Shown: positions 33,101 through 45,840 of the stretch, one piece after another
Numbering within the stretch: position 1 is the first letter of the stretch
How the letters are laid out: the number at the start of each line of letters is the position of its first letter
NCBI GenBank assembly: GCA_017165825.1
Contig: CM029379.1
Location: 25,788,257 to 25,852,256, forward strand
DNA length: 64,000 nucleotides
DNA from: Hepsetus odoe
Lineage: Eukaryota > Chordata > Actinopteri > Characiformes > Hepsetidae
Reading direction: 5' to 3'
Translations under genes and position numbers: made by a program
Notes under the pieces: generated by a model
Database searches by the model: none
The model's input: only the letters and a program-made list of their open reading frames with translations
Told to the model about the DNA's origin: nothing

Positions 33101-35523
33101 CCTCAGAAGACACTGCAACCTTATCACAGTCGTCTTTAAAGCAGTAAGAATACAGCAGAGCATTCGCCTCCTGACAAGCTTGAGAAGCCATGGTTACTTC
33201 TGCAGAAGGACCAAACATCCATTTGTTTGTAGTGGCTAAGCAGTAGGCTGCTTTTATCAGTGTGTGTAATTCCTGCTGGCTGGTGACTGCATCTCGTTCT
33301 ACTTTTATGAGCAAACCATTCTCAAAGGCATCCTTAGCCTGAGAGAGATACAGCTGTTTCTCTGCAGTGGGGCAGTCTTTAGAGAAACTGTAGGACAGCA
33401 GGCAAGTTCCCTGAGTAACCTAGAAAGTATGAAAAGTTATGAAAAATTAATGTTCTGATTCTGAAAAAGGTTGTGTGTATATACCTTTACTTTATTTCCT
33501 AGTACAGGTTAATTAACTGCGTTTCTAGATTTTTAAACATGCTCTACATTAAAGGAGTGAACAGGATCCTAACGCACCATGTGAGTAAGTACATACAGAG
33601 AGCCAAACTGACTGTAGACGACCGCCATTTTCGCAGCCTGGGCAGCGCAGAGCAGCCGATGCCTGCAATCTCCTAAAAAACTCTGAAAAAGGTGGCAGTG
33701 CAAGCATTTGGGTGAAAGGGATGGATCACCCACTTTCAGTGCATCATTTGAACAGATAGACATAGAATACCGACAAGCAATAGGTTAAAAATAGGTTTCT
33801 TAAAATAAAACACAAATCCTTACAAGGTTAACATGAGGCCTTCTCTGAAAAGTAGCGAAGTCTTCATCATTCATTGAAACCAGAATGTTGGCAAGAAGCC
33901 CAAGGGAAGTTCCGATACCCTGTGATAATTACAAAGCACTAAATTCAGACAAAAAGACCAGGATAATCATCTCTGAGCACACAGTCGGTACTATTTTAAA
34001 CTGAGACAAAAAGGCGACTGATGTGAGAAACTGATGATGTATATGAAGTTGAGGAAGGTGCACTGAAATGTCTGGTAAAACAAGTTATATCTGTAACACC
34101 TCCTGATGACATTTCAGGTTCTTGATGGGTGTCCAGTTTCATCATGATGATTTTAACCACTGAGTTCCATAGGGTTAAGGTACATTTAAAATAAGGCACA
34201 AACGTAAAAATAAGAAGTAGAATCAATGTGAAACAGTCCAGGATGTGCTCTGTAATAAAAAAATTACGTTATGTATGAAATTTTATTTGCGTCAAAAAAT
34301 TTACTTATTATTATTTTACTTATAGTACTAATTATTTAATATTACTAAAGTCTAAACATAATATCATCTATATAGATCTCCTCTTTCAGTGCAGTGATGC
34401 ACGTTTGCTGCAGTGTGTTGCTTTGCTTTATGCTTTGTCTGATTTTGTTAACATTTGCCCTTTTAAAGTTCTTGCCCTGTCTGTTTAAATTCGTCATTGG
34501 TTTGGTTTTTTGTGCTCTCCTTTGCCCCATCTCAGCCCTGCCCTATCATCAGTATGTGGAGGTGTCATTTTTAACCATAAGTTCTCAGTAATGTGTTTAT
34601 ATATTTGTATTTCACTCAGATTTGGTTTGCAACTGCATGCAATTTGCACATACATCAGGCCTCGAACACCTCCGTCAAGTGTGTTTTACATTCAAACAGT
34701 TAGATGTTAATGTTCATTACGGCTGATCATGTTGCAGAATTTAAAAATATCTAATGTTTATAAGAATAACTGAGTCTGAAAATATTTAAAACGGTGAACT
34801 GTTTGTACCTTTTTATCAGGAAGGGGCAGAACATAGAAGCCGATCAGTGAGGCCCAAATTAGCTGTGCTGCCTCCAGCCACAGCCCTGCAATGTAAAAAA
34901 CTTTTATTACAGACAAATACACCCACAGGTCCACTACTCTTAATACATCTAAACAATTAGTCCTCTTAAATTGCAAACTTGCCCATTTACTTCATGCCGT
35001 TTAATATCAGCATTATGTGTAGTCCACCATTAAAAACGTAAACCCACAGATATTTAAATTTCTTCAAAATGAAGATAAAGCAAAGTTGCTCAGAGTTTGA
35101 TGAAGTTCTCTTCTTAAAGCTCCCTCACAGAAAGTTCTTGAAATCTGATTTTGGTGAAGCAGTTATCACCGTTACATAGAAACATTTTGTTATATTTGTG
35201 TTCGAGATACACTTCCTTTCACTTTCAGCTTTTCCCTGTAAAAATATTCTTTAAACGACAAACACACAGTGAATGACTAATTATGGAATCAATTTATGGA
35301 GAATTATGATGGCAAAAATGCCTTCACTCTAAAATCGCTAATGTCCGAGTGTGAACATGACTTCTGGCAAACTGTTCCATTATGCTAACCAAACAGGTTT
35401 CAAGGGCCCCTATGCCATATCCTAGACTGCGTAATGATTTATCTATAAAAACAGAAATAATTTTATTTTACATCTTTCTTTGGTACTGTGCTTTTAATAA
35501 ATGTAATAAATAATTGCTTTATT

Positions 35524-35559
<36 letters not shown>

Positions 35560-38500
35560 CAAGGCCCTTACCTAACTTCTGCAGCACCTGCCCTCGCACT
35601 TGCACACTGACAGCCTGCACGAGAATCCGATCACTGTCTTGGTGGTACTTCCAGGAGCCTGGATCAGAAATACATTTGTCAAAGGGAGAAAAGAAATCAT
35701 ACATTACATTAGGCTATTTCACTGTTTCATGGTGATGGATAAAATAACCATGAGACGTCCTATAAAACTCACCAGTTGCTCCGTTGTTATTGATCAAACT
35801 GCTCAGTATGTACTCAGCTTTCTGTAGTTTACCTTCATAAAGCATGAGGAAGAAGTGGTCATTATTAGAAGTTTAGTGGCACAGAGGGCACATATTTGTC
35901 TTACAAAATGGACCTTATTTGTCAATCTCTGGGATTTCACTCTTCATTCGCATTACTGTGCTCTTCATATTAAACCTTTTATTGTAACTGAATAAGAAGC
36001 TTAGGGGTGAACGAATCAGAAGAGAACTACAGAGGAATGCCACTGTAGGGTTTTTGGTGACTTTAAACATTTGTGACCAATGCTCATAACAACCATCACT
36101 TTTATTAGAGTCTTTGGAATGTTTTAATTACTTTACAGATTTACATGACAGTTATGTGAATTAGGAGTGCTGCACACAAACTTTTTATGGTGTAGATAGG
36201 TGGCCAGAATTGCCTATTAACATTTGTTCAAACAAACTGCAACAGGCATAACGGGGCGTACAATATTATAGAACTTCTCCCCTCTGGTCATTCTCCTTAT
36301 TCTGTTCTACTTACCAGATGTTTAAATAAAATGACAGTAAAAGAACACATGTAATACAGATCTTTCGTTCAGTGATGCGCTTTGTTTAGACAGGTATGGC
36401 TGTTGCAAGAACAATTTTTTCAACATCTAACTGCAAGCTTGCAGACCAGGTCCCACGCTATACAGTGTCTTAGCTGGGTCGCTATAAAACCAACTAGTCA
36501 GCAATGTTAGCTAGCAAGTTCAGTTTAGCATTAGAGTACTGATTGTTTATTTTAACAGTTTAAGTTCAGAATTATGGTTAAAGTGACAAAACTAGCTAAT
36601 CCTGCCCTTACATCTTTCATTGTGAGGTAGTATTTCTGCTACAGTACAGCAGGAAACAAACTAATACATCACCCTGACCCTACCGACGCTGCATTTCACT
36701 TAACTGCCTCACGAAGATATCCGTTTTCGTTCATTGATGAATTTCACAGTTTACGTCATTTTAGAGACTGGACATTTGAACGTACAAGGGCTTTCCCCAC
36801 AGCTTCACTTGTAACCTTTTTTAAGTGGTTTTATGTACCAAATACAGTCACAATCCATTTCTCCAGCATTACCCATCCTCTCTTTAGCCCTTATTAAACA
36901 TGCATGTTTTGAGACCTTGCCTTTAAGACTTCTAAACTTCTACGTATGTTTTCCTTGCTCTGCTTGGCTTACTTGTACTTATATAGTAACAACTTCAGTG
37001 TTTCTGCAAGAAGCCACCCCCCATTACATCAGTGAACATCCAGGGTTTGTGCATTGAAACGGTGGAGAAGTACAAATACCTGGGTGTCCACATCAACAAT
37101 AAACTGGACTGGTCCACTAACACTACTGCTCTGTACAAAAAGGGCCTCAGTCGTCTTCACCTGCTAAGGCGGCTGAGGTCCTTTGGGGTGAACAGGAATC
37201 TTCTGAGGTCCTTCTATGACTCTGTGGTAGCATCTGCTGTTTTTTACGCTGTGGTCTGCTGGTGTGGAAGAGTCGCAGAGAGGGACAGAGGGAAACTAAA
37301 CAAACTGGTCAAGAGGGCCAGCTCTGTCCTGGACTGTCCACTGAAATCTATCGAGCAGGTAGGGGTGGAGAGGATGTTCTCCAAGCTAACATCCATCATG
37401 AACAACACCTCCCACCCCCTGCATGAGACTGTAGGAGCACTGAGCAGCTCGTTCAGCAGCAGACTGTTACACCCGCAGTGTAAGAAGGAGCTACCGCAGG
37501 TCCTTCTTACCTACAGCCATCAGACTCCACAACTCAACCTAGTAATAATAATTTATTATTTGTATTATTATTATTATTATTAATAATTTATTATTGGTAT
37601 TATTATTGTTGTTGTTGTTAGTTATTATTATTCATAATAATAATAATTGTTGTTGTTGTTATTATTATTACATTTACATTTCTTTATATATATAATTTAT
37701 TTATAATGTATTATTTACTATTATTATAATTATTATTACCATTATATTCTCTCTGTGTACAAGGTTATCTTTCCGTTTCCATATTCTTTCTTTCTTGTTA
37801 ATTGCCCTGTACAAAAAACAAAACAAAAAAAAACAAAAAACAAAAAAAAAAATAGATATATAGCTCTGTATATGGATATGTATATGGATATCTTTATGGA
37901 TATGGATATCTTTATATATTTTTTATATTTGTTTTTATATATTCTCTCTTTCTTTCTGTTCTTTGTTGTTAAAGAGCCCTGTAACACCCGAATTTCCCAT
38001 TCGTGGGATAATAAAGGATTATTCTTTTCCATTCTATTATTCTACTATATTCTAAGTAGTGTAGGATGAGTAAGTGAATATGAGTAAAAAAGCTGTTTTA
38101 TGTGACATCACAGGTTGGTTTTGAAGCTTGTTCTCCATGTATTCAGTGAAAATGAAGTCTGCGTGACATGCATGTTGATGTTTATGCTGCCATTAGTACA
38201 TCATGCACCATTAGTTAGGAGGGATTTAGATTGGTTCAACGTGAGCTCACCGGTGTTTAGGTACACACGTGCCTGCCTAATTACAACCTGTGGGGCCACC
38301 GGAGTTTCTGGGTAACGTCTGTGTAGGGCTTTAGCGATCTTCAGCAGGATGTGGGAGCTGTCAATCCAGTAGAGGAAACGGTCCATCACAAACACCACCG
38401 ATATCGCCCACAGCGGCTCGGCGTCCAATATAGCAGCTTTAAGAAGAGCCTATAAAGGGGAGAGAAATGACTTTCAGCTGGAAAATCCTGAATGAGGAAT

Positions 38501-41010
38501 GTTGACAGTGCAGCGTTGTGTCAGCTCCCTAACTTGAGACATTTCATGACTCATGACAGAGTTTGTTCCCCACCCGGGTCACATATAACTGACTGCACAG
38601 ACTCTTACATCTTCTTGTGTTCAGGCACACACTGACTCGGGCGTGCCGTAACATCATGCTGTAATTTGAACTATTTTCTAAGTTCAGATTCTACATTTTT
38701 GTAATTGGGAATTCAGTCTGACGATGGTTATTGTTTTGTGCTCAGTCCTGTTTTGCAGAAACAAACTATCAAATTTCATCTAATTCATCATTTTTTGCTG
38801 GCTGTGTCACAATTTGGTAATGAAACAACCCTTTAACAGAGTCCTGTTGATACTGAACAAATCCACATGAAATTTATTAAACATACTTTTACGTGATTAT
38901 GTTTTAAAGGGATAAACAACATGGCTAATAAACTTTTCATACAGGACACCACCATTGTTTTCTTCTAAGCTGGACTGAGTCTGTCACCTGAGAGATTACT
39001 GATTACCCTTCATATTACCAGATGCTATTCTGCTTCCGAAATAGTCATAATCCTGATTCTGTCTCAATCTGCCAGAAAACGGCAAACAGTCCGTTGTAAG
39101 ACAAGCTGAAGCCAAAGGCTCCACTTCAAGGCTCTTACGTCACTAGACTATGTGAACATTATTTCACAACCTCTGTAACTTAAACTTCAGATTAAGAAAC
39201 GTTCATGTGTCACTTTTGTCTCGCCTTATATTTTCTTTTCTACTTATGCTTTGGAAATCACATTTTCTCATTTAAGGTAACCACAGTGCACAGCACCTGG
39301 ACAAAAGAAGAAGGAGCGATGACCCTTTTAACGATCCCATGTCCCATTTTCTGTTGTGTCCCGTGAACGGCCTTTTATGGATTTTATCTTCCAAAAATAG
39401 TCACCGTTTCCTCACCACTCTTAACGGACTACAGTTCAAAAGGTTGTTTGTGTTACTGTGCCTTTAGGACTGATAGTATGTCAATAAACAACCTCTGAGC
39501 AGGTCTGAAAACACTTGTTTATACCTTCAGTGTGCCTGCAGGGCTAAACTGCTTTAGACTGAAAAGGCCCGTATATATGGAAATGTAATAGATTTTGGGA
39601 AAACCGTGAAAGGCATGACTGGGGGGCCCTATAAAATAAAACAAAGAAACTATTGTAATGAAACACGCAGTTGGTCAATGCCTGTTGTTGAACATGCACG
39701 AGAAACGTAACAATCACATGCTGAACCGTCATGTTGCTCAGCTCTGCTGTTAAAGAATATGTTATATTAAACGTCCCAGTCACTGAGTTTTTTATTTTGG
39801 ACTAAATCTTAAAAGTCTTTTTCTGTGCCGAAACCATTAAGTGTCAACAGTGACCTGTTTTCTCTGGTTTCATTACCATCAGCTGAGGCAGATGCTGGTT
39901 GATGAGGTCCATCGTGTTCACTTTGTCCTCTGACGTCACAGAATGCTTGTACTGCCATTTCTCCTCCACAAACGGCCACTTCATATCAACAGCCTCCTGC
40001 AGCAGCGTGTTCAGTTCAGCCGAGAGCAGGCCTAGGGGTCAAAGAGGCCAAACAGCTTATCAGCATCTTTAACCGAGATATTGAAATTTAGTAGTAATTT
40101 AGTTGTTTTTTTCAGTTTGTGTCATTGAAGGCGACAGGAAAACTCTGTTTAACAACGTGAAAGCCTCTCCAGACTACAATTGGCAGATTTATTTTTGTTG
40201 CAGACTTTGATTCTGTAATAAACTGCATTTATTTTGCATTTTGTTTTTGACCACACAGATTTTAAAAAGAAGGATATTTTTGAGTCATACCATGCTTGAA
40301 GAGTTTCCAAGTACATTTTTTTTTATTATATACCCTATACTCCACAGCTGGAGTTTTTGTTTTTTGGCCTGAACATTTGAGGCATCAAGCAGCGCCTCCA
40401 AAATCATCCAACATAACCATGTATGAACATCCTGTGAGGGAGTGTCTAGAGGCAGCGCGGCTGGTTCCGTTCACCTGATTCTGACTCAGCGAGTTTCACT
40501 AGAACGGTTTCACAACAAACCCACTTTGAATGACATCATGAAACACTGGGAACAATTGGTGAAATTCCCCTTTTACAAATATGAGACGTTGAGTGTAGAG
40601 CTCCACCGTTTTGCTAAAATAGCTGTAAGGTTGGACCATTAAGTACCCGGTCCGTTTATTTACACTGCAGGTTTATCATACAGTCATTACAGGGACGACC
40701 ACAATGTGACGTTCCTCTCTGAAGCTGGGGTGGGACTGTGCTGGAGGCTTTACAGGGGCTGAGATCATCCCCAGGTGATTTTTGAGTTGAGTAGGACGCT
40801 GGACAGAGTGCAGATGGTATCACCTGTTAAACCTCACCAGTGTGACCATGTTCTGGTGTCTCCTTATGGCCATCAAGTTTTCTGAGTTGAGGATTTTGTT
40901 AAGACTGTACCTCTAGCTGCTCTGAAGGCTTCTTTATCCAGGGTGGGACTCGCTCTGCTCACCAGCCCCAGGCAGTCCTCCAGCACTGTGGTCAGCTCCA
41001 GGGTCTTCAT
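27140..41010 (-). CDS. alpk1: Alpha-protein kinase 1 (ADP-heptose receptor kinase)
   Basis: Thirteen coding exons join in phase: 41,010-40,911; 40,031-39,877; 38,449-38,251; 35,832-35,773; 35,658-35,572; 34,885-34,809; 33,919-33,824; 33,682-33,578; 33,419-31,427; 30,973-30,820; 28,375-28,213; 27,754-27,568; 27,324-27,140. This gives 1,186 aa (human about 1,244). The N-terminal helical sensor covers roughly residues 1-460, the Ser/Asp-rich linker (mostly the 1,993-nt exon 9) to about 950, and the alpha-kinase domain 955-1,186, including YVGKEY, VERQMTAQYYVMEFNKRLYE, VSVEPYMLGEFVKLTNN and the zinc-type HGEHCSPIC end (Cys1172, Cys1176). Known human ADP-heptose contacts align with a constant offset of seven: Phe54, Gln60, Arg109, Arg143, Arg146, Asp224, Lys226; human Phe295 is Tyr288. 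ALPK1 is cytosolic and phosphorylates TIFA to start NF-kB signalling. No disruption is seen; every junction is GT-AG. Confidence 0.93.
28605..28775 (-). mobile_element. RTE-type LINE 3' fragment in ALPK1 intron
   Basis: On the plus strand the complement of the family end is visible: CGGTTGCTCCCGTTTAGGGG, CGCCACAGCGGATCATCCG, then CCTGGCAGCTCCATCTTCAC. Only the last 170 bp or so remain. Confidence 0.8.
29276..30600 (+). mobile_element. RTE-type LINE 5' half, reverse transcriptase missing, in ALPK1 intron 10
   Basis: The copy starts with the family 5' sequence (GGATAAATGGGGAGGG, AGGAAGGGCATCCGG). A reading frame near 29,490-29,645 has VMIGVDFNGHVGEGNRGDEE, the endonuclease core. After a frameshift, a 255-residue frame (29,619-30,386) continues with GGRCTQVDYILCRR, HRMVVCRMTL and a basic linker, and a 65-residue frame reaches MKRMKNGKAVGLDD. 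It stops there, just before the reverse transcriptase. It lies antisense to ALPK1. Confidence 0.85.
30640..30790 (+). repeat. Dispersed repeat with GATGGACTGG...GGCTGCAGCACCCC core
   Basis: The words CCCTGTGATGGACTGGCATC, CTGTCCAGGGTG and GCAGCACCCCCGCAACCC, then AAGCGGCAAG, match a widespread vertebrate short repeat whose core also appears near 3,380 and 63,550. It directly follows the truncated RTE copy. Confidence 0.5.
35526..35558 (+). repeat. (CA)n microsatellite beside an ALPK1 5' splice site
   Basis: About 16 CA units. On the gene's strand it is a (GT)n run starting about 14 nt after the exon 5 donor (35,571-35,570). Confidence 0.95.
37018..38020 (+). mobile_element. L2/CR1-type LINE 3' part in ALPK1 intron 3
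   Basis: The frame 37,032-37,540 reads as the C-terminal part of a LINE reverse transcriptase (YKYLGVHINNKLDWSTNT, LHLLRRLRSFGVNRNLLRSF, FYAVVCWCGRVAERDRGKLN). Next come a long ATT/TTA-rich stretch (37,540-37,740), A/T-rich 3' UTR sequence and a terminal CGAATTTCCCATTCGTGGGA hairpin-like end followed by TAATAAAGGATTATTC. It is 5' truncated, with a typical intact 3' end. Confidence 0.85.
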
Positions 41011-41141
41011 GTCCCCGTGGGTCCTCAAACAGTGGGGAAGTCACAGAGAGTGAGAGGACAGTGTCTTCCTTCAGCTGTCAATATGTCAACATCGCATCGA
41101 GGGGTCCAAACACTCTGCTCGAACTCTAGATTGGTTCCTAC

Positions 41142-41230
41142 CTGGACACCTTCAGCGAGATCCTGGTTCGGAGCCTCGGATTTCCCTCTGTAGGGAGACT
41201 CTGTAGGGAGACTCTGGAGGGAGTTAATGT
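41142..41230 (-). other. alpk1: Probable ALPK1 non-coding first exon
   Basis: On the minus strand a good donor TCCAG|GTAGGA at 41,142 closes a leader that contains three near-tandem copies of AGAGTCTCCCT. The coding exon follows downstream, with a possible acceptor TTTGAG|GACC about 20 nt before the ATG at 41,010. The transcription start is not fixed. Confidence 0.45.
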
Positions 41231-41753
41231 CACTTCCTCCTGCTAAAGCTACATGTTTTCATTGGACCAAACGGGGTGATGCAACGTGCACAACACACTC
41301 GATTAAAGCGTCCACACACTTGTGTTCAAAGATAATACTGTCTCGAGTGGAGATGTTATTTCACAGATTTAGTCTCGGATTAGGCTCCAGGGTTCGGGAA
41401 GCTAACGGCGGTTGTTAGCATGTTAGCATACGAGGTATAAAAGCGGTTAATTCTGTAAAGTTCATGAGGCGAATGAGAACCCCACCCGCGAGAGATAATC
41501 TGGTGTAAATTCGGAAAAAATAATAGTCGTTTTGGTGGTTGACTAAAGCTAACGCCAGCTGATGCTAACGACCACGCCCCTCTGCTTCCTCTTCACGTGG
41601 ATATCTAAAAAATAAAAGCGTATTATTCTGCTTCAGCGCCACACACACACAAAAATGATCTGAAATATTATAAACTGGAATAAACTAGAAGAAAGGTCGC
41701 GGGTCGGGGTTCCAGGCGGTATAAAAGCCCCGAGGGAAGCAGGATCAACAGGT

Positions 41754-41844
41754 GGCTCCGTGGCGCAATGGATAGCGCATTGGACTTCTAGGAAACTGGA
41801 GCGCAGTCATTCAAAGGTTGTGGGTTCGAGTCCCACCGGAGTCG
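41754..41844 (+). tRNA. tRNA-Arg (anticodon TCT) with intron
   Basis: The acceptor stem GGCTCCG pairs with CGGAGTC (one G-T pair), followed by discriminator G at 41,844. The A-box region is TGGCGCAATGGATAGC and the B-box GGTTCGAGTCC. The anticodon TCT is at 41,787-41,789 in the loop CTTCTA. An intron of about 18 nt (41,791-41,808) lies between positions 37 and 38, as is usual for vertebrate tRNA-Arg-TCT genes. The 3' CCA is not encoded. The gene lies in the head-to-head gap between ALPK1 and CLDND1 and looks functional. Confidence 0.96.
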
Positions 41845-41847
41845 CAC

Positions 41848-41851
41848 TTTT
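41848..41851 (+). terminator. Pol III terminator of the tRNA gene
   Basis: A TTTT run starts four bases after the tRNA discriminator base, the normal position and type of a pol III stop. Confidence 0.8.
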
Positions 41852-42489
41852 CGTTTCGTCGTTTAAATGATCGTACCGGTCAGATAACACATAGTGAGTG
41901 ATTAAAAGGTTTAGTTTTTTATTTCATTAATAGAGATAGTATAGTAAGTGGAGTACAGTAAGTAAATACGCGTATGGGAAGCATTTATGAGTAGTTAACC
42001 TCCATCACAGTTTTAAAACTTTTAGGCAGTACCCGAGATCACTATCTTTAGTATAAAACCGCAAAGACATGATTAAAGTGAAATGAATGAAATATCTGGT
42101 GGTGCAAACACACACGCTCGCAGTGAGTTTGTCCTCCCAGCCACACACACCAGAACACACCAAAAATCCATAAAGCTGGATTTCGCAGTTTAGACGGATA
42201 ATTGAAGTCCAAAGTCAAGTCTGTCCCGATTTGAGGGACGTTATAACTGGACCAGATGGAGTCCTCCGTAATAAAAAATACGCCAGGAGTTCATCTGCCA
42301 TTAGAACGCGCCGTTTATTTGACGCGAAATATATATGCTACATAAAGACTACATTACCCAGCAGCCCTCGCTGACCGGAAAAGGAAAAAGCATTGATTTA
42401 TTTACAATTTCTCCCACGGCAACGCTTTCAGCTCCACAGAAACCCCCAAATAAGCGCGATTTGTATTGTTCTAATATAAAAGTTGCATA

Positions 42490-42811
42490 TTTCCACCGCC
42501 GAGGAGGTGATTTGGACTTTTGAGGGCCGTGTTTCTGTTCATGTGTGGTTTTGTTGTTGGAGGCGGCGGAGCAGATGGAGGGCGACAGATGGGCTTCAGC
42601 TCGCCCGAGAAAGTAGGACACACCCGGCTGGATTAATCCCAGAATGGCCGCTGGCGCCGTGGAGCACTGAACCGAGCCCCACTCTCCTCGTCCTGCTCCG
42701 TTCTCTGTTGCTTTCTCTGCCCACTTCAACAAGGAGGTGCATCTCACCAAGCAGCACGTCTCATTCAGCCCTGAAACTTCCACTGGCCAGGAGGATCCGG
42801 GTGGAGGGGAG
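42490..42811 (+). other. cldnd1: CLDND1 5' non-coding exon and promoter region
   Basis: GC-richer sequence ends in a strong donor GGGGAG|GTAAGG at 42,811. Splicing to the acceptor CTGCAG at 42,953-42,958 leaves GT then the ATG at 42,961. The left edge is only approximate; no TATA box is evident. Confidence 0.5.
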
Positions 42812-42960
42812 GTAAGGTCATCCATATGGACCTGTGCATCTAACTTTCTTCATAGAACTCATCAGAAATCCAGCAGTGATGAACACAGTGGCACGTGTGA
42901 TTTCTACTTGTGTTTGTGCTCTATACATTCATGGTGGTGTGTGTGTCTGTGTCTGCAGGT

Positions 42961-45265
42961 ATGGTGGATAACCGTTACGCCACAGCTCTGGTGATAGCAT
43001 GTGTGCTGAGTGCTCTGGCCACAGTGTACCTGTCAGTGGCGGTAGGCACTCAGCACTGGTACCAGTACAGCAGCCCCCCGGTTTACGCGGAGCATAACGC
43101 CTCTGAGCTCCGCTCGCTGCACGATGAGTTCAGAAATGGAGAGTTTGATGAGAAAACCTACAGTGACTCGCTCTTCCGCCTCAACGGCACACTGGGCCTG
43201 TGGTGGAGGTGCCTGCAGGTCCCCACCGAAACACATTGGTACAAAGAGCCAGGTGAGAGCCATCTCAGATACATCATCGATACACATATAGGAACGTGCA
43301 TATGTGACTCGTTTTATAGGCATGCGCTCAAGCCGGAAGCATACTTCACACACAAGCTTTTGCTCTTTGCGTGTTGATATTCTTATAATGACATCAGTGT
43401 TCCATTGTTTCAGTGAGGAATATTTAATGTTGGATAAACAAAACACACTGCTGGAACAAGAGTATCAGACTAGAGCTGCTACAACTATTAGTCTGCAAAG
43501 TGCTATACGGTCATGGCAGGCTCTAAAGAATTATTTGTGGTGTAGGTGAAGATATGTTTTTTGTTTTTTTTTTTTATTAAAAAGTGTTCCAAACATTCTT
43601 TCTGGCAGACGGAGATGCACCGCAGGTAGATTAGGGGCAAGTAGATTTTTGTTGTTTCTCTGAACGATGAAAGTAAACACATTTGTAAAGATAGTACCTG
43701 TTACAGACAAAAGCACAGGAAAGTAACATAACTAGATAAGGCAAATGCATCAAAAGGAAAACTACACCCTCTAGTAAAACTCAAACAACAAAGGAGAAAT
43801 CGATTGGTGCACACGTAAACATAACAATGCTTGGTTGAAAAATCATAGGCATCGTTTTTACTCTGCTGTTCCTATTTATAGTATTTTTAGCCTTGAACCT
43901 GGTATTTGTTCATTGATGTTTAAAGACAATATGTAGCACAAAAATCACAATGTGGCATTTTAATCTATGTCGCACCTTAATCTGAGCTTTACATGCACAT
44001 GTGCATGAAAATATGCAAGGATTTGTTCTAGGGAACAACCTGGTCCAGCTTATGAGTTCAGTATTAAGGCTTAGGGTTTGTGCAAGACTGCCAGAAAGGG
44101 GTTTAATATTTGATGTTACTGTAGGACATGAGTATGTTCAGTGTGGTGCAGGACTCTTAAAATTTTAATGTTTTCTTTTTCTCTTTATTTCAAGCATGAT
44201 TTTCAACTGAGGGGTCATTCTGGCTCAACTCAGCAAATGTTCAAATGCTAAGCCATCTCAGAATTGAACCATTTGAGGGGCATTTCCTTTTTCCTCAGGG
44301 CCAAAATGAAAAATCCAGAATTTCTTTGGCCTGGCTCAAAAAGTAACAACAACAAAAAAAAAAAACTCACACTGGCTTGACATTGAATTCACTCATTTGC
44401 AGAAATGCTTATGCCTGCATCTTTGCAACAGTAGCACAGCTGTTATTAATGTTTATCATCAAAAGTCTGAAATCGTTTTTTTGTTGTTTAAAATGTAAAA
44501 TGTGAACTGAAGAAATGCTTCCTGTCATTTAATGAAATATTGCATTTAAACAAAGGAACAATCATTTCGTTAGTGTATTGTATGTTGCCTTTGTATAGTT
44601 CACACGCTTTTGTAGCTGTCTAACTCCGTGTGCTTCTGTGTTTGTGTGTGTTTTTAGACCCTAAGATGGTCATGGAATGTGTGAGCTTCACTCTGTCCCA
44701 GCAGTTCACACCCAAGTACAAGGAACCAGGCAACCACAATAGTGGCGAGGACCTGATACGCACCTGTGAGTAACACGCAAACACACTGTTCACGTGCTGC
44801 GGGTCCCTGTCAGAACTGCCTGCACCCACACTGTACAAAGACAGCTTTTCAGAATGGTCTGTTTATCACCATCGTAGTATTGGTTTCTGTATTTACGTTA
44901 GCTATTGTCTTCGTTTACCTTCACTGACCTGATCTTTACACTTTGTAATTTGTGGTACATGCAGCATGATTGTCATTGTGAAAAACTGTCCAGTAGATTG
45001 CCATTTAACTTTCTCTGCCTTTAGACCTGTGGAGGTGTCAGTTCCTCCTTCCGTTGGTCTCTCTTGGGTTGGTGGTGCTTGGAGGGCTGGTGGGTTTCTG
45101 TGCGTGTGTGTGTCGCAGTCTCAGTCCCACCCTAGGCATTGGACTCCTCCATCTCCTTGCAGGTCAGTTGCATTTACCAAGCATCAACATGATAACTTAT
45201 ACTATTACTCTAAACAAAACATAATTTCTCAACCAAACCACATTATTCTCCATCAGCCACCATCA

Positions 45266-45315
<50 letters not shown>

Positions 45316-45776
45316 ACTCCTCATGTTCAGGGACAGTACTGTGGAAAGAACAAAGGAAAATAAAGTGGGGGAAAATGCATGTATTTTGCCAAGTTTTTAA
45401 TCTGCTGAATGTGGCAAACATGGCACCCAGTGTGAGGATTGGGATTTGCTCTTTTTTGGCTCAGGTTTGTTGTTGCTACAATCAAATAAACTGATTCACT
45501 GAAGAGCCTCCAGGCCAGGTTTCATTAAAATGATCACAGCCAGATCCATGTCAAGCATCAGAGCACTTTGAAAGCAAAATGACAATATTTATAATTGTTG
45601 AGAGAAATTACATCTCAGTTTGTACTAATAAGCTTCTCTGAGCATTACTGGCCACTGATGGCCGCATGTTTCATTACATTTCAGATCTTAGATCTTAATT
45701 AGTTTTGTTAAGCTGTGCTTCTTTATTTACTCAGTTTATTAATGAATTATGTTTTTGTCATGTCATGTTCTCGTTC

Positions 45777-45840
<64 letters not shown>

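Noticed and set aside
43304..43549. Frame in CLDND1 intron 1
   Set aside because: It lies between well-defined exons and has no coding features.
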